Shown here in pieces: positions 9,015 through 18,274 of a stretch of 64,000 nucleotides of DNA. Every line of letters begins with the position of its first letter. Positions within the stretch are counted from its first letter, which is position 1. A model generated the notes under the pieces. The model saw only the letters and a program-made list of their open reading frames with translations, ran no database searches and was not told where the DNA came from. This DNA comes from Psychrobacter sp. 28M-43 (GTDB lineage: Bacteria > Pseudomonadota > Gammaproteobacteria > Pseudomonadales > Moraxellaceae), in assembly GCF_014770435.1 (NCBI RefSeq), contig NZ_CP061739.1, positions 2,542,001 to 2,606,000 on the forward strand. Reading direction: 5' to 3'. A program made the position numbers and the translations under genes.

Positions 9015-9050
9015 ATAAAAAAGCCCTTTATCATAAAGGGCTTTTTATAA
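9015..9050 (-). terminator. Intrinsic terminator of ftsH
   Basis: Stem AAAGCCCTTTA/TAAAGGGCTTT with a 3-base loop (9020-9044). T tract on the minus strand from the A-run at 9015-9022. T-rich also on the plus strand, so it may work both ways. Confidence 0.88.
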
Positions 9051-9069
9051 AACATGAATACGCTAGCAC

Positions 9070-10965
9070 TTACATCGCTGGTAATGGTGGCGGTGTAGCA
9101 CCCGTTGCTTTAACATCGTTTTTTGACAAGTTTACTTCGTTATGCTGGTAAACTCTAGGTGGACGCGGTTCTTCACCTGCTAAGATATCTTGCAGTTGGT
9201 CACGATCAATAGTTTCCCAGTTCATCAGCGCATCAACCATTGCATGCATTTTGTCTTGGTTAGCTTCAATCAATTCACGAGCGATATCATACTGCTCTTC
9301 TAGCATACGACGCACTTCTTCATCAACCTTCTGCTGCGTGGCTTCAGAGATAGTACGACCACCACCACCGAAATATCCTTGCGAGTTGTCGTCATCTTCG
9401 TACACCATGATACCGAGTGCATCAGACATACCGTACTTTGTGACCATTGCACGTGCCATTTTGGTAGCACGTTCAAAGTCGTTCGAAGCACCCGTTGACA
9501 TCTGATTGATAAACACTTCTTCAGCGATACGACCACCGAACAAAATAGCAATATCGCTCAGCATTTTCGACTTATACATACTGGTTTGATCATGCTCAGG
9601 CAACTGCCAAGTCACGCCAAGGGCAAAGCCACGCGGCATAATAGTAACTTTATGCACCGGATCTGTACCTGGCAATAGCTCAGCTACTAGCGCATGACCC
9701 GCTTCATGATATGCAGTTGCACGGCGCTCTTCTTCGCGTATCACCATGGACTTGCGTTCAGGACCCATATATAGCTTGTCTTTTGCATCTTCAAAGTCAT
9801 TCATATCGACGCTGGTCTTGTTGCGACGCGCGGCGAACAATGCAGCTTCGTTTACAAGGTTGGCAAGCTGTGCACCACTGAATCCAGGCGTACCACGAGC
9901 AAGAGAACTGGCATCTACACTAATTGTGTTTGGCAGTTTTTTCAAATGGACTTTTAGGATTTGTTCACGGCCTTTGATATCTGGCAAGCCTACTTGTACC
10001 TGACGGTCAAAACGACCTGGACGCAGTAATGCTTTATCAAGCACGTCAGCACGGTTAGTTGCGGCAATAACAATAACGCCTTCATTGCCTTCAAAACCAT
10101 CCATCTCGACCAATAATTGGTTCAATGTTTGCTCGCGCTCATCATTACCACCGCCCATACCGGAACCACGATGACGACCGACTGCATCAATCTCATCAAT
10201 GAAGATGATACAAGGAGCGCTTTTCTTCGCCTGTTCGAACATATCACGGACACGAGATGCACCAACACCAACGAACATTTCAACAAAATCAGAACCTGAA
10301 ATTGAGAAGAATGGCACTTTAGCTTCACCAGCAATGGCTCTCGCTAACAAGGTTTTACCTGTACCTGGAGGACCTACCATCAAGATGCCACGAGGAATCG
10401 TTGCACCCAGTTTGGTAAATTTGTCTGGATCACGTAAGAACTCAACCACTTCAACAACTTCTTCTTTGGCTTCTTCACAACCGGCCACATCTTCGAAGTT
10501 AACGTTGATTTGATCTTCGGTCAGCATTTTCGCTTTTGATTTACCAAAGCTCATTGGGCCGCCGCCTTTACCGCCAGCGCCGCCTTGCATATTACGCATA
10601 AAGAATAAGAACAGACCAATAATCAATAGAATTGGGAAGCTGGCTATCAGTAGTTGCATTAGTACGCTTTGGCGCTTTGGTGCAGTTCCTTGAACTTCGA
10701 CTTGGTTCTCACGTAGCATTGGCATGAGCTGGTCATCTGACACAGCTGGTCTAATGGTCTCAAAAGATGAACCATTTTTCTTTTCGCCGGTGATCTGTTC
10801 GCCGTCGATCTCGACACTGGCTACTTGGTTTTCTGACACTGCGGTCACAAACTCAGAGTAGTTAAGGTTATCCGGCTCAGAGGATTGATCAAAGCCGCTA
10901 AACACCAGCACCAAAACGCCGATTACCACCAGCCACAATAAGGTATTTTTTACCATGTCGCTCAC
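9070..10965 (-). CDS. ftsH: ATP-dependent zinc metalloprotease FtsH
   Basis: Membrane-anchored AAA+ hexameric protease that degrades misfolded membrane proteins and regulators such as LpxC. 631 residues. Membrane segments lie at about 8-23 and 101-123 around a periplasmic domain. Walker A GPPGTGKT is at 198-205, Walker [10 protein letters not shown] near 253-261, a second region of homology follows, and the zinc motif HEAGH is at 420-424 with the acidic third ligand in ASNDFERAT. The start is a GTG (10965) preceded by GGGAATAACTA; an in-frame ATG three codons later is the alternative. Downstream of rlmE in the conserved rlmE-ftsH order. lpxC, whose product is a substrate in enterobacteria, lies 4.6 kb away. 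Confidence 0.97.
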   Translation of the reverse strand: MSDMVKNTLLWLVVIGVLVLVFSGFDQSSEPDNLNYSEFVTAVSENQVASVEIDGEQITGEKKNGSSFETIRPAVSDDQLMPMLRENQVEVQGTAPKRQSVLMQLLIASFPILLIIGLFLFFMRNMQGGAGGKGGGPMSFGKSKAKMLTEDQINVNFEDVAGCEEAKEEVVEVVEFLRDPDKFTKLGATIPRGILMVGPPGTGKTLLARAIAGEAKVPFFSISGSDFVEMFVGVGASRVRDMFEQAKKSAPCIIFIDEIDAVGRHRGSGMGGGNDEREQTLNQLLVEMDGFEGNEGVIVIAATNRADVLDKALLRPGRFDRQVQVGLPDIKGREQILKVHLKKLPNTISVDASSLARGTPGFSGAQLANLVNEAALFAARRNKTSVDMNDFEDAKDKLYMGPERKSMVIREEERRATAYHEAGHALVAELLPGTDPVHKVTIMPRGFALGVTWQLPEHDQTSMYKSKMLSDIAILFGGRIAEEVFINQMSTGASNDFERATKMARAMVTKYGMSDALGIMVYEDDDNSQGYFGGGGRTISEATQQKVDEEVRRMLEEQYDIARELIEANQDKMHAMVDALMNWETIDRDQLQDILAGEEPRPPRVYQHNEVNLSKNDVKATGATPPPLPAM

Positions 10966-11366
10966 TAGTTATTCCCATCCCTTACTTATTGGTGTGTTTA
11001 TTAAACACGTGACGTCTATAAACGTATTGCTCATTTTTAACGAATATCCCGATAATAAAAAGCTACTAAATTAAACTTATATGATTTATAGGTAGCATAA
11101 AAATTGTTTTTATAAATAATCAGTATGAGATAAACATAGATATACGATCATTGAGCTTGTAAAACGCTTATTATCAGACGACTTTGCCTAAAACGTATGC
11201 TAAAAACAAAGGTAATATACCATGATATGTGGTGCTAACCCGCATAATTCAAGCAGGTTTCACGATTATTCATTTAACAATTGACGTAGCTTTTATATCG
11301 CGATAATAACACTTTATGGTGGTTTACCTTCACGCTTACAAGAGCAGCAACCTATTGATGTTAAAA
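10966..11366. other. rlmE-ftsH intergenic region
   Basis: About 400 bp, AT-rich. No ORF or hairpin terminator stands out. It is long for an operon spacer, so ftsH may have its own promoter here; I could not pick out a convincing -35/-10 pair. Confidence 0.4.
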
Positions 11367-11999
11367 CTATTTAATCGCTATCCAAAACATCTCTTTTGAG
11401 CGTGGTCGTGACGCACCTGGCTTTATACTACGAATCTTACTAAAATCCTGCTGCATCTGCTTGCGTAATTCTTGTGTACCCTCGCCTTGAAACACTTTCA
11501 TAATAAGTGCGCCACCTTCTGGTAAGGTTGCAAGCGCGAAGTCTACAGCCAACTCACATAAGTACATCATACGTGGCTGATCGATAGCACTGTTCCCAGC
11601 GGTATTGGGTGCCATGTCAGACAATACGACATCAACTTGCCTATCACCCACTTCTGCCATAATGGCGTCAAACACTTCAGCTTCACGAAAATCACCCTGA
11701 ATAAAGGTCACATCAGGCAAGGTATCCATCGCCAAAATATCAGAGGCAATCAAGATACCATCGTCACCTACCAATCGACCAGCGACTTGTGACCAGCTAC
11801 CAGGCGCACTGCCCAAATCTACGACCGTCATGCCTTTTTTGATCAGGTTGGTTTTTTCATTAATCTCTAATAATTTATAAGCGGCACGGGCACGGTAGCC
11901 ATCTTTTTGAGCTTTTTGTACATAATGATCGTCAATATGCTCTTTCATCCAAGCACTGCTGCTCTTTGATAGTTTTTTGTTTTCGATACGCGTGGCCAA
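11367..11999 (-). CDS. rlmE: 23S rRNA (uridine-2'-O-)-methyltransferase RlmE (RrmJ/FtsJ)
   Basis: Methylates the 2'-O of U2552 in the 50S subunit A-loop. 210 residues. SAM motif DLGSAPGSWSQ near 62. The K-D-K-E tetrad can be traced: KAQKDGYRARAAYKL near 30, LSDMAPNTAG near 130, IMKVFQGEG near 166, RSKEMFW near 200. The start is a TTG at 11999 with GGAG 8 bases upstream; family proteins begin with the same MATRI wording, which supports it. Divergent from yhbY, the usual neighbourhood. Confidence 0.95.
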   Translation of the reverse strand: MATRIENKKLSKSSSAWMKEHIDDHYVQKAQKDGYRARAAYKLLEINEKTNLIKKGMTVVDLGSAPGSWSQVAGRLVGDDGILIASDILAMDTLPDVTFIQGDFREAEVFDAIMAEVGDRQVDVVLSDMAPNTAGNSAIDQPRMMYLCELAVDFALATLPEGGALIMKVFQGEGTQELRKQMQQDFSKIRSIKPGASRPRSKEMFWIAIK

Positions 12000-12333
12000 A
12001 ATACCTGCTCCTATTGCTTTACTAAATCTAGCTGCTTTAATTGCTCTATCACTTACAAACTGATATTAATCCGTTGCGGATTATTCTAAATACGGTGTTA
12101 ATCAGATTTTTTATTCATGGTTGGTTGCAAACTGACCAAATTCTATTAGTTAAATAACTGTTTTATAAGGCAGTAGCGTTTATAATGTACCAAACATTCA
12201 GTTTAACATTTTCGTCACGTAAAATCGTGCAAAATCCTGCTGATCTCATGCAAGATGGTCACAGATTATCTATAATGATCAATAACTGTTTTTGACAGTA
12301 CCATTTTTATTTTTACCAACACTTAGGAATTCT
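12000..12333. promoter_or_regulatory. Divergent rlmE / yhbY control region
   Basis: 334 bp between divergent starts. A TATAAT hexamer at 12271-12276, with a poor -35 match (ATGCAA) 17 bp upstream, would give yhbY a ~50-nt leader. No recognisable heat-shock promoter for rlmE was found. Confidence 0.4.
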
Positions 12334-12645
12334 ATGCAACTCGATAACGCTACCATCAAACGTCTAAAAGGCATCGGTCACGAGCTAAAGCCTATCGTTA
12401 TGATCGGCAACAAGGGTATTACCCCAACCATTACTGAAGAAATCGATCGCGCTCTAACAGATCATGAGCTTATCAAAGTGAAATTGCCTGCTGGCACGAA
12501 AGAAGAGCGTGACATCGTTGGCGCTGAACTTGCTAAAGCGGCTAATGCGTCTTTGGTTCATTCTATTGGTCGTATGGCATTATTACTACGCAAAAACCCA
12601 AATGCCAACCCAAAACTGTCTAACCTAGCACGTCACGCGCAGTAA
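12334..12645 (+). CDS. yhbY: YhbY-type CRM-domain RNA-binding protein
   Basis: 103 residues forming a single CRM domain, associated with maturing 50S subunits. KRLKGIGHELKPIVMIGNKGIT carries the GxxG-type RNA-binding loop, and NASLVHSIGRMALLLRKNP is the standard end. An upstream GTG-type extension to 12292 is possible, but the ATG at 12334 has TTAGGAATTCT in front and matches family length. Own terminator downstream. Confidence 0.93.
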   Translation: MQLDNATIKRLKGIGHELKPIVMIGNKGITPTITEEIDRALTDHELIKVKLPAGTKEERDIVGAELAKAANASLVHSIGRMALLLRKNPNANPKLSNLARHAQ

Positions 12646-12719
12646 TATGTCATGATAGACTGGCATTAAGTGACTGGGTTTTATGTTCACTTATATCATA
12701 GCCAAACGATAATGAAATA

Positions 12720-12753
12720 CAAAGGCCGCGACGCATCTTGCTCGCGGCTTTTA
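12720..12753 (+). terminator. Intrinsic terminator of yhbY
   Basis: Stem GCCGCGA/TCGCGGC flanked by AAAG and TTTT. Lies about 75 bp past the yhbY stop. Confidence 0.75.
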
Positions 12754-12864
12754 TGTTCTCCGATAGTCTCGGTTATACTTACCATATAGTATTAGTGTCC
12801 TTAATCAGTATAATTTCTCTTGTCACTATCACCTCTTTATTATTACCGTCGAGATGTACTTATA

Positions 12865-13638
12865 ATGAAACAAGCTTTTAACCTCCGTCTAGCCACCGAG
12901 ACGATAGCGAAAGATGCTCAGGAATTAGGCGTGTCTATAGAAGAGCTTGAGAATATCTCTATCAAAGTAAGTGCAGAGATCATCCAGCAACCAGCTTTGC
13001 AACTAGTGCTGACCTATCAAGTGACTCTGCCTAGCCAAATTCTAGCCAATCAATTCAATTGGCCAACATGGCAACAAACTCAAGTAAATTTCACTGATTA
13101 CCTATGGGAAGAAACCTGCCTTGAATGTTTTATTGCTGGCAGCAAGATTGTGGGCTGTAAGACTGATGGTGAAGATGTCGTAGCATCTGACCAGACCGAA
13201 CCTCACAAGATACCACTTCAGCAAGCAACCGCTTATATAGAGATCAATACTAGCCCTGACGGCCGCTATGCACTCTATCAATTTGAGAACTATCGTAACC
13301 CTGTGACACTACCGCCAGTACCGTTGTACGAGACCGACGGAACCACATGCGCATCTATTAATTGGCATAACTGTAAAGAGCTAGCAGATATATCAGGGGA
13401 GAACCCGTTATCTAGCACTCCAATGGTAGCGCAGACAGCCTTTCGTTATGAGCGCAGCTTTAGCCTGCCTATAACTCAACTACCGAATCAACAATACGCT
13501 ATTGCAAACATGAGGATCGAACAAATACATCCTTGTGTCATCTTATGGTTTGGCAAAACTGACTTATACTTTGCCTCGGGCCATGCCTCTCCGCCTGATT
13601 TTCACAATCGTGATTATTGGCCAAAATTTGAGCTTTGA
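12865..13638 (+). CDS. DOMON-like domain protein of unknown function
   Basis: 257 residues from the ATG at 12865 (an earlier in-frame start at 12820 adds 15 residues). No signal peptide or membrane segment. The pattern of beta-strands with YIEINTSPDGRYALYQFENYR, LWEETCLECFIAG and the C-terminal HPCVILWFGKTDLYFA...FHNRDYWPKFEL is that of the DOMON-like proteins sometimes found beside murB in proteobacteria. Ligand and function are unknown. Stands alone; converges on the CHAP gene. Confidence 0.7.
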   Translation: MKQAFNLRLATETIAKDAQELGVSIEELENISIKVSAEIIQQPALQLVLTYQVTLPSQILANQFNWPTWQQTQVNFTDYLWEETCLECFIAGSKIVGCKTDGEDVVASDQTEPHKIPLQQATAYIEINTSPDGRYALYQFENYRNPVTLPPVPLYETDGTTCASINWHNCKELADISGENPLSSTPMVAQTAFRYERSFSLPITQLPNQQYAIANMRIEQIHPCVILWFGKTDLYFASGHASPPDFHNRDYWPKFEL

Positions 13639-13685
13639 TTTGGTTATATGAGCTGTACTCACTTAGGCATCCCAGTTTAAAGCAC

Positions 13686-13726
13686 AAAAAAAACCCAGTA
13701 ATGTCATAAAGAGCATTACTGAGTTT
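13686..13726 (-). terminator. Intrinsic terminator of the CHAP-domain gene
   Basis: Stem AAACCCAGTAATG / CATTACTGAGTTT with one mismatch. The A-run at 13686-13693 becomes the T tract on the minus strand. Confidence 0.85.
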
Positions 13727-13777
13727 GGAGAAAACTTTAGTCTTATTTAACTGATACTTACTTCATTTAACCGATCT

Positions 13778-14506
13778 TTATTTGTCAGCCATCGCAAGGT
13801 AGATACCACGATCTGATGCATCATCAACATACTGCGAATCACGCCATGTCGTATAGCTGTATGTACCGCTATAAGGGCTGATGCTGTTTTGACGGAAGTC
13901 AGATACCCAGTCATTGCCATCAAAAATCTGAATATGACCATGTGGACGGCTTGACGTGCGGTTATAGACAACGACATCACCAACTTGTGGTGCCATGTCG
14001 TTACTGATTTTGGTAAAGCCGGCTTGGGCTAGCGTGCCACGAGAGGCGTACTGATAGGCTGAAGGGTTAGGCGTAAATTCGTAACCTGCTGATTGTAATG
14101 CTTTACGCACATAGCGAGCACAGTAGCCAGAGCTTCTAGATAGAGCGACGCGAGAGGCATTTGCTGCTGCAATAGCAGGAGCAGAGTTGCGGTCAGGTAC
14201 GCGGCTTGCTTGCTGCTGACGTTGCTCATAAGACAAACGACTGGTCAGTGAAGCGAGCTGATATTCTTTTTGCTTAGCATGAGCGCTTAGATTGTCAATT
14301 GCTTGACTGATCTCATCGTTGCTATATACATGTGCACCACTGTTAGTGCTATAGATATTGCGACTAGAACCATAGTTCGCAGAAGTAGAAATATTTGTGA
14401 TGGTATGACTCAAGGTATTATTTGGTTGAAAGGTTGTTTCGGCAGCACCACTCGTCTGTGCGATACCCATTCCCAATACTGACAAAATTAATAAAGCTTG
14501 TTTCAT
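13778..14506 (-). CDS. Secreted CHAP-domain protein (putative peptidoglycan amidase/endopeptidase)
   Basis: 242 residues from the ATG at 14506, chosen because it opens a typical signal peptide (MKQALLILSVLGMGIAQTSG, Ala-rich cleavage region) with TAGGTAG upstream. A longer frame begins at 14587 without a signal. The C-terminal ~125 residues form a CHAP/NlpC-like fold: SGYCARYVRKALQSAG with the nucleophile Cys, then PQVGDVVVYNR and HGHIQIFDG with the catalytic His. The middle (about 55-110) is helical and Gln-rich. Likely periplasmic cell-wall hydrolysis; substrate unknown. Confidence 0.8.
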   Translation of the reverse strand: MKQALLILSVLGMGIAQTSGAAETTFQPNNTLSHTITNISTSANYGSSRNIYSTNSGAHVYSNDEISQAIDNLSAHAKQKEYQLASLTSRLSYEQRQQQASRVPDRNSAPAIAAANASRVALSRSSGYCARYVRKALQSAGYEFTPNPSAYQYASRGTLAQAGFTKISNDMAPQVGDVVVYNRTSSRPHGHIQIFDGNDWVSDFRQNSISPYSGTYSYTTWRDSQYVDDASDRGIYLAMADK

Positions 14507-14755
14507 AAATTTACTACCTATTGTTAATACAAGTCTGCTCGTCATCCGTAACGAAGCATCAATTAATTTAGAGGATATAATCATCAAATAGACGTGATAA
14601 AATCCCTATTACAACGGTTCATTCTTTTCAAATAGTGACTAGTGCCAGTAGTACTTCCCACCTAGTCAACTATCTTATAAGCCATCTGCTATATATTGCT
14701 TTTAGCATGTCTGTTATGAGTATCGAGTTTGTCACCTATTAGATGAGTACTTACG

Positions 14756-15262
14756 ATGTCAAAAAAACAGCCTAATCGGCTTGCCCAGCTTATAGATCAT
14801 CAAGCATTTGCTGGTAGCGCGCTACCTCAAACCCTTGCTAACAACATGCGACTATATATAGAAGCAACCAACGAGATAAAAGAGCTATTGGTAGACTGTC
14901 TACCTGAAGAAATACTCAATACCTGTTGGGTTGTAGGCTTATCACCTGAGCAGTTGATATTAAGTGTTAGCTCAATGACAGCAGCAAATCATATTCGCTA
15001 TTTACATAGCTCGTATTTGCAAATACTAACAGAGCAGTCAATTACATTTAAACAACTCAAGCAAATTCGCGTCGTTGTGGCTAAAAACTCTACTGATAAT
15101 TATTCATCTAAACAATCATCACTGCACTTACCAAATTCTCGTAAAGCCAATGAAAATCAGGCGCTTAGCCAGAACACAAAACGGACTATATCACAGGCCG
15201 CAGAGCATGTCACCACTGATGAAAATCTCAAAAAAGCTCTTTTGCGTTTGATTAATCATTAA
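14756..15262 (+). CDS. DUF721/DciA-like protein (putative replicative helicase loader)
   Basis: 168 residues. The first ~110 match the DUF721 (DciA) family: a helical start, then CWVVGLSPEQLILSVSSMTAANHIRYL, the strand-turn-strand-helix of the KH-like core. The last ~55 residues are hydrophilic and probably disordered. DciA proteins load DnaB where DnaC/DnaI are absent. Its position next to lpxC and the ftsZ cluster agrees with where dciA-type genes occur in several gammaproteobacteria. Divergence makes the assignment moderate. Confidence 0.65.
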   Translation: MSKKQPNRLAQLIDHQAFAGSALPQTLANNMRLYIEATNEIKELLVDCLPEEILNTCWVVGLSPEQLILSVSSMTAANHIRYLHSSYLQILTEQSITFKQLKQIRVVVAKNSTDNYSSKQSSLHLPNSRKANENQALSQNTKRTISQAAEHVTTDENLKKALLRLINH

Positions 15263-15349
15263 AAATACTGACCATTAAATGTAAAGTTATGTAAATAAGA
15301 GCAGGTGATGGCATTGATAAAGATGGATTTTTGTAATGTATCAGATAAA

Positions 15350-15402
15350 AAAAATCCTTCGTTAGCTACATCCAGATTATGGATATAGCTAACGAAGGAT
15401 TT
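15350..15402 (-). terminator. Long hairpin terminator of the lpxC transcript
   Basis: AAATCCTTCGTTAGCTACATCC / GGATATAGCTAACGAAGGATTT with a 6-base loop and one mismatch. The A-run on the left becomes a T8 tract on the minus strand. Could also attenuate dciA transcripts from the other side. Confidence 0.85.
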
Positions 15403-15560
15403 AAAAACCATCTACAGCTTTTGTATTATATGCCTTAACAGAAAATTCATATAATCATATAGATAATATATTCAAAATTTAGCATATTATATAAATGTAA
15501 TTATGGGCTTCCTATGTAATATTGCGTAAATGTTTCGATACTTCCTGTATATTCCTGTAT

Positions 15561-16478
15561 TTATCCTTCAATAACCAAATCACTAAGTGGTAAATACTCG
15601 ATAGGACAGGTTACATTGTCATCAAAAGTTACAATTTCAAAGTTATCTTCGTCAGATAGTATTTCACGTACTAATAAATTATTTAGAGCATGACCAGACT
15701 TATAGGCGTTAAAACGACCTAAAATTGGGTAGCCAATCAGATGCAAATCTCCCAAAGCATCTAAAATTTTATGACGGACAAACTCATCGTTAAAACGTAA
15801 GCCTTCTGCATTAAGTATGTTGGCATCATCGATAACGATGGCGTTTTCCATACTGCCACCTAATGCTAGGTTATTTTGACGTAGCGCTTCTATATCACGT
15901 AAAAATCCAAAAGTACGCGCAGTGCTTAATTGTTCGATAAAGTTCTGTGTAGAGAACTGCAACTGTGCATGCTGAAAGTTCTTATCAAACGCAGGATGAT
16001 CAAAATCAATTTCGAAATTTAATTCATACCCTTCATAAGGACGTAGCTCTGCCCACTTATCTTCTAGCTTTACTCGTACTGGACGTATAATTTTAATAAA
16101 CTTTTTGGCCGCTTCTTGCTCACAAAATCCTGCATCTAGTAAGAGCGCAACGAAAGGCGCAGCGCTACCATCCATAATTGGTATCTCTGAAGCAGAGACC
16201 CGAACTAACAGATTGTCTACTCCTAGACCAGCGATGGCACTAAGCAGATGCTCAACCGTGCCCACTCGCGTACCACCAAACACTAAGTTCGATGACATCA
16301 TCGTGTCTTGTACTAAAAACGCACTCGCTGGAATTGGTTGACTACCTTCTATATCAGAGCGCTCGAAAACAATACCAGTGTCAATCGGCTGTGGATGAAA
16401 CTCCAAGTCAACAGGCTGACCACTATGTAGACCAGTACCCGTAACGGCTATTGCTGTTTTTATGGTTCTTTGGTTCAT
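15561..16478 (-). CDS. lpxC: UDP-3-O-acyl-N-acetylglucosamine deacetylase LpxC
   Basis: Zinc deacetylase, the committed step of lipid A synthesis. 305 residues from the ATG at 16478 (MNQRTIK); a longer frame to 16523 adds an unsupported 15 residues. Zinc ligands are visible in VEHLLSA (His) and HKILDALGDLHL (His and Asp), with the catalytic YKSGHALNN near 260. Last gene of the wall/division cluster, 324 bp after ftsZ with a terminator between, so it probably has its own promoter. Confidence 0.97.
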   Translation of the reverse strand: MNQRTIKTAIAVTGTGLHSGQPVDLEFHPQPIDTGIVFERSDIEGSQPIPASAFLVQDTMMSSNLVFGGTRVGTVEHLLSAIAGLGVDNLLVRVSASEIPIMDGSAAPFVALLLDAGFCEQEAAKKFIKIIRPVRVKLEDKWAELRPYEGYELNFEIDFDHPAFDKNFQHAQLQFSTQNFIEQLSTARTFGFLRDIEALRQNNLALGGSMENAIVIDDANILNAEGLRFNDEFVRHKILDALGDLHLIGYPILGRFNAYKSGHALNNLLVREILSDEDNFEIVTFDDNVTCPIEYLPLSDLVIEG

Positions 16479-16746
16479 GGTTGTCTTCTCACATATTTTG
16501 TTACAATTGACATAGTGTACCATTACCGACCCCTTATTCGCTATATATAAAAAGCGCTAATTTTCTTATCTCCTTGATTGATAACACTTATCGTCAATAT
16601 TCTATTGCTGATTTTTACTTTATATGGCCTACCTAATGCTATAAAACAACGAGGCTCATATACGTTTCGACAATCATATACATATAGATTACATAGAAAA
16701 TTGTCATAATTTTTCTTATACAAGACGTTTCATTTTTCCTTAACCA
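16479..16746. other. ftsZ-lpxC intergenic region
   Basis: Very AT-rich, with a 60-codon ORF on the minus strand that has no recognisable content. Presumably holds the lpxC promoter; the -10/-35 could not be fixed with confidence. Confidence 0.35.
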
Positions 16747-16778
16747 CAAAAAAACCAGCGTTAAAACGCTGGCTTTTT
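16747..16778 (-). terminator. Intrinsic terminator of ftsZ
   Basis: Stem CCAGCG/CGCTGG with loop TTAAAA, flanked by A- and T-runs; T7 on the minus strand. Lies 25 bp past the ftsZ stop. Confidence 0.88.
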
Positions 16779-16802
16779 CTTACTCACAGTAAATTAGAAG
16801 TA

Positions 16803-18008
16803 CTATTTATTCTGTTGACGCTTTAAATAGTCTTGAATACTGTTTGTTTTCGTCTTAGGCTGCTCTTGAGGTGCACTTGCACTAGGACGTGCAACGCTAT
16901 CTTGATACTGCTGAGCTTGAGACTGCTTCTGACTATTTAAAGCGCTGGTATGCACATTAGGATCAACAGGTTGCGTGCTATTAACAGAAGGTACTGGCTG
17001 CTCTACTACTTCTGGCTCTTGTCCAGCATTCTCATCTAACGTTAAGCCAGTTGCGATAACGGTTACATGTAAGTCGTCACCCATTTTTTCATCAATCACA
17101 GAACCGTAGAAAATGTGAGCGTCGTCGATGTCAGTAATTTCTTCGACTATTGCACTGATTTTGCTCATCTCATCTAGTGACAATGATTCTGAAGAAATAA
17201 CGTTAACCAATAGGCCTTTTGCATTTTCTAAACGCAAATCATCAAGTAGTGGTGATCTGATGGCTTTTTCAGTCGCTTGACGCGCACGATCATCACCGCT
17301 GGCACGGCCAATACCCATCATCGCATGACCTTTCGCAGTCATTGCCGTACGGATATCGTTAAAGTCGATGTTGATCATACCTTCGCTAGCAATGGTTTCC
17401 GCAATACCTTGAACAGCATGCAGCAATACATCATCCGCTTTTTTGAAAGCATCTTGCATAGAGATGTTGCCGTATACACTCATTAATTTATCATTTGGAA
17501 TCGTGATAATTGAGTCGACAAAGTTAGTCAGCTGCTCAATACCTGCTTTAGCAGCTTTGATACGCTTACCACCTTCGAATTTGAATGGCGTGGTCACAAC
17601 CGCAACTGTCAGCACTTCCATTTCTTTAGCAATACGAGCAACAACTGGCGCTGCGCCTGTACCAGTACCGCCGCCCATACCAGCAGTGATAAATACCATA
17701 TCCGAGTGCTCAAGCAATGCGCGAATCGCTTCTTCTTCGCTCTCTGCTGCTTCACGACCCACTTCTGGATTTGCGCCTGCCCCTAGACCACGGTTCGTTT
17801 TTGCACCCAGTTGCAGTTTGTGCGGTGCAGTAAGACGATCTAGCGCTTGTTTATCTGTATTGGCACAAACGAACGTTACACCTCTGATGCCTTGCTGTAC
17901 CATATGTTCAACTGCATTACCGCCGCCGCCACCAACACCGAATACAGTGAAGCTTGCTTGGCCATTGTTTTGAAGCTGATTATCATCTGGCATGGTGTAT
18001 TTTGACAT
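16803..18008 (-). CDS. ftsZ: Cell division GTPase FtsZ
   Basis: Tubulin-like GTPase that forms the Z-ring. 401 residues from the ATG at 18008, which has GGAGAATCTTTTTT in front; the frame extends to 18143 but that part is not FtsZ-like. FGVGGGGGNAV near 23, the tubulin signature GGGTGTG at 112-118, and NIDFNDIRT near 210. A Gln/Pro-rich linker leads to the C-terminal peptide SIQDYLKRQ, the docking site for FtsA/ZipA. Downstream of ftsA with a 266-bp gap. Confidence 0.98.
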   Translation of the reverse strand: MSKYTMPDDNQLQNNGQASFTVFGVGGGGGNAVEHMVQQGIRGVTFVCANTDKQALDRLTAPHKLQLGAKTNRGLGAGANPEVGREAAESEEEAIRALLEHSDMVFITAGMGGGTGTGAAPVVARIAKEMEVLTVAVVTTPFKFEGGKRIKAAKAGIEQLTNFVDSIITIPNDKLMSVYGNISMQDAFKKADDVLLHAVQGIAETIASEGMINIDFNDIRTAMTAKGHAMMGIGRASGDDRARQATEKAIRSPLLDDLRLENAKGLLVNVISSESLSLDEMSKISAIVEEITDIDDAHIFYGSVIDEKMGDDLHVTVIATGLTLDENAGQEPEVVEQPVPSVNSTQPVDPNVHTSALNSQKQSQAQQYQDSVARPSASAPQEQPKTKTNSIQDYLKRQQNK

Positions 18009-18274
18009 AAAAAAGATTCTCCAGTTGCAGATAGCGTGTAAGTCGATACATAGTAACGCACTCATGTGGCGCGCTATCGACATACTATATATAAATGTAT
18101 TTAAATAAAACAGGGTATGGCTAAAATCGATCAGTATAGACAATAATATGTCATTATTACTTAATACTTTATTTTTAAAACTAATTTATTCGCAATGTTA
18201 CTTTATTTTCTTGCTTAACCAACTTAGAGGTATTCCATAATGTATGAATGCTCTAGATATGAGGTTAAACAGAT

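Noticed and set aside
17443..17973. 176-codon ORF on the plus strand opposite ftsZ
   Set aside because: Antisense shadow of a highly conserved gene; low-complexity translation, no start context.
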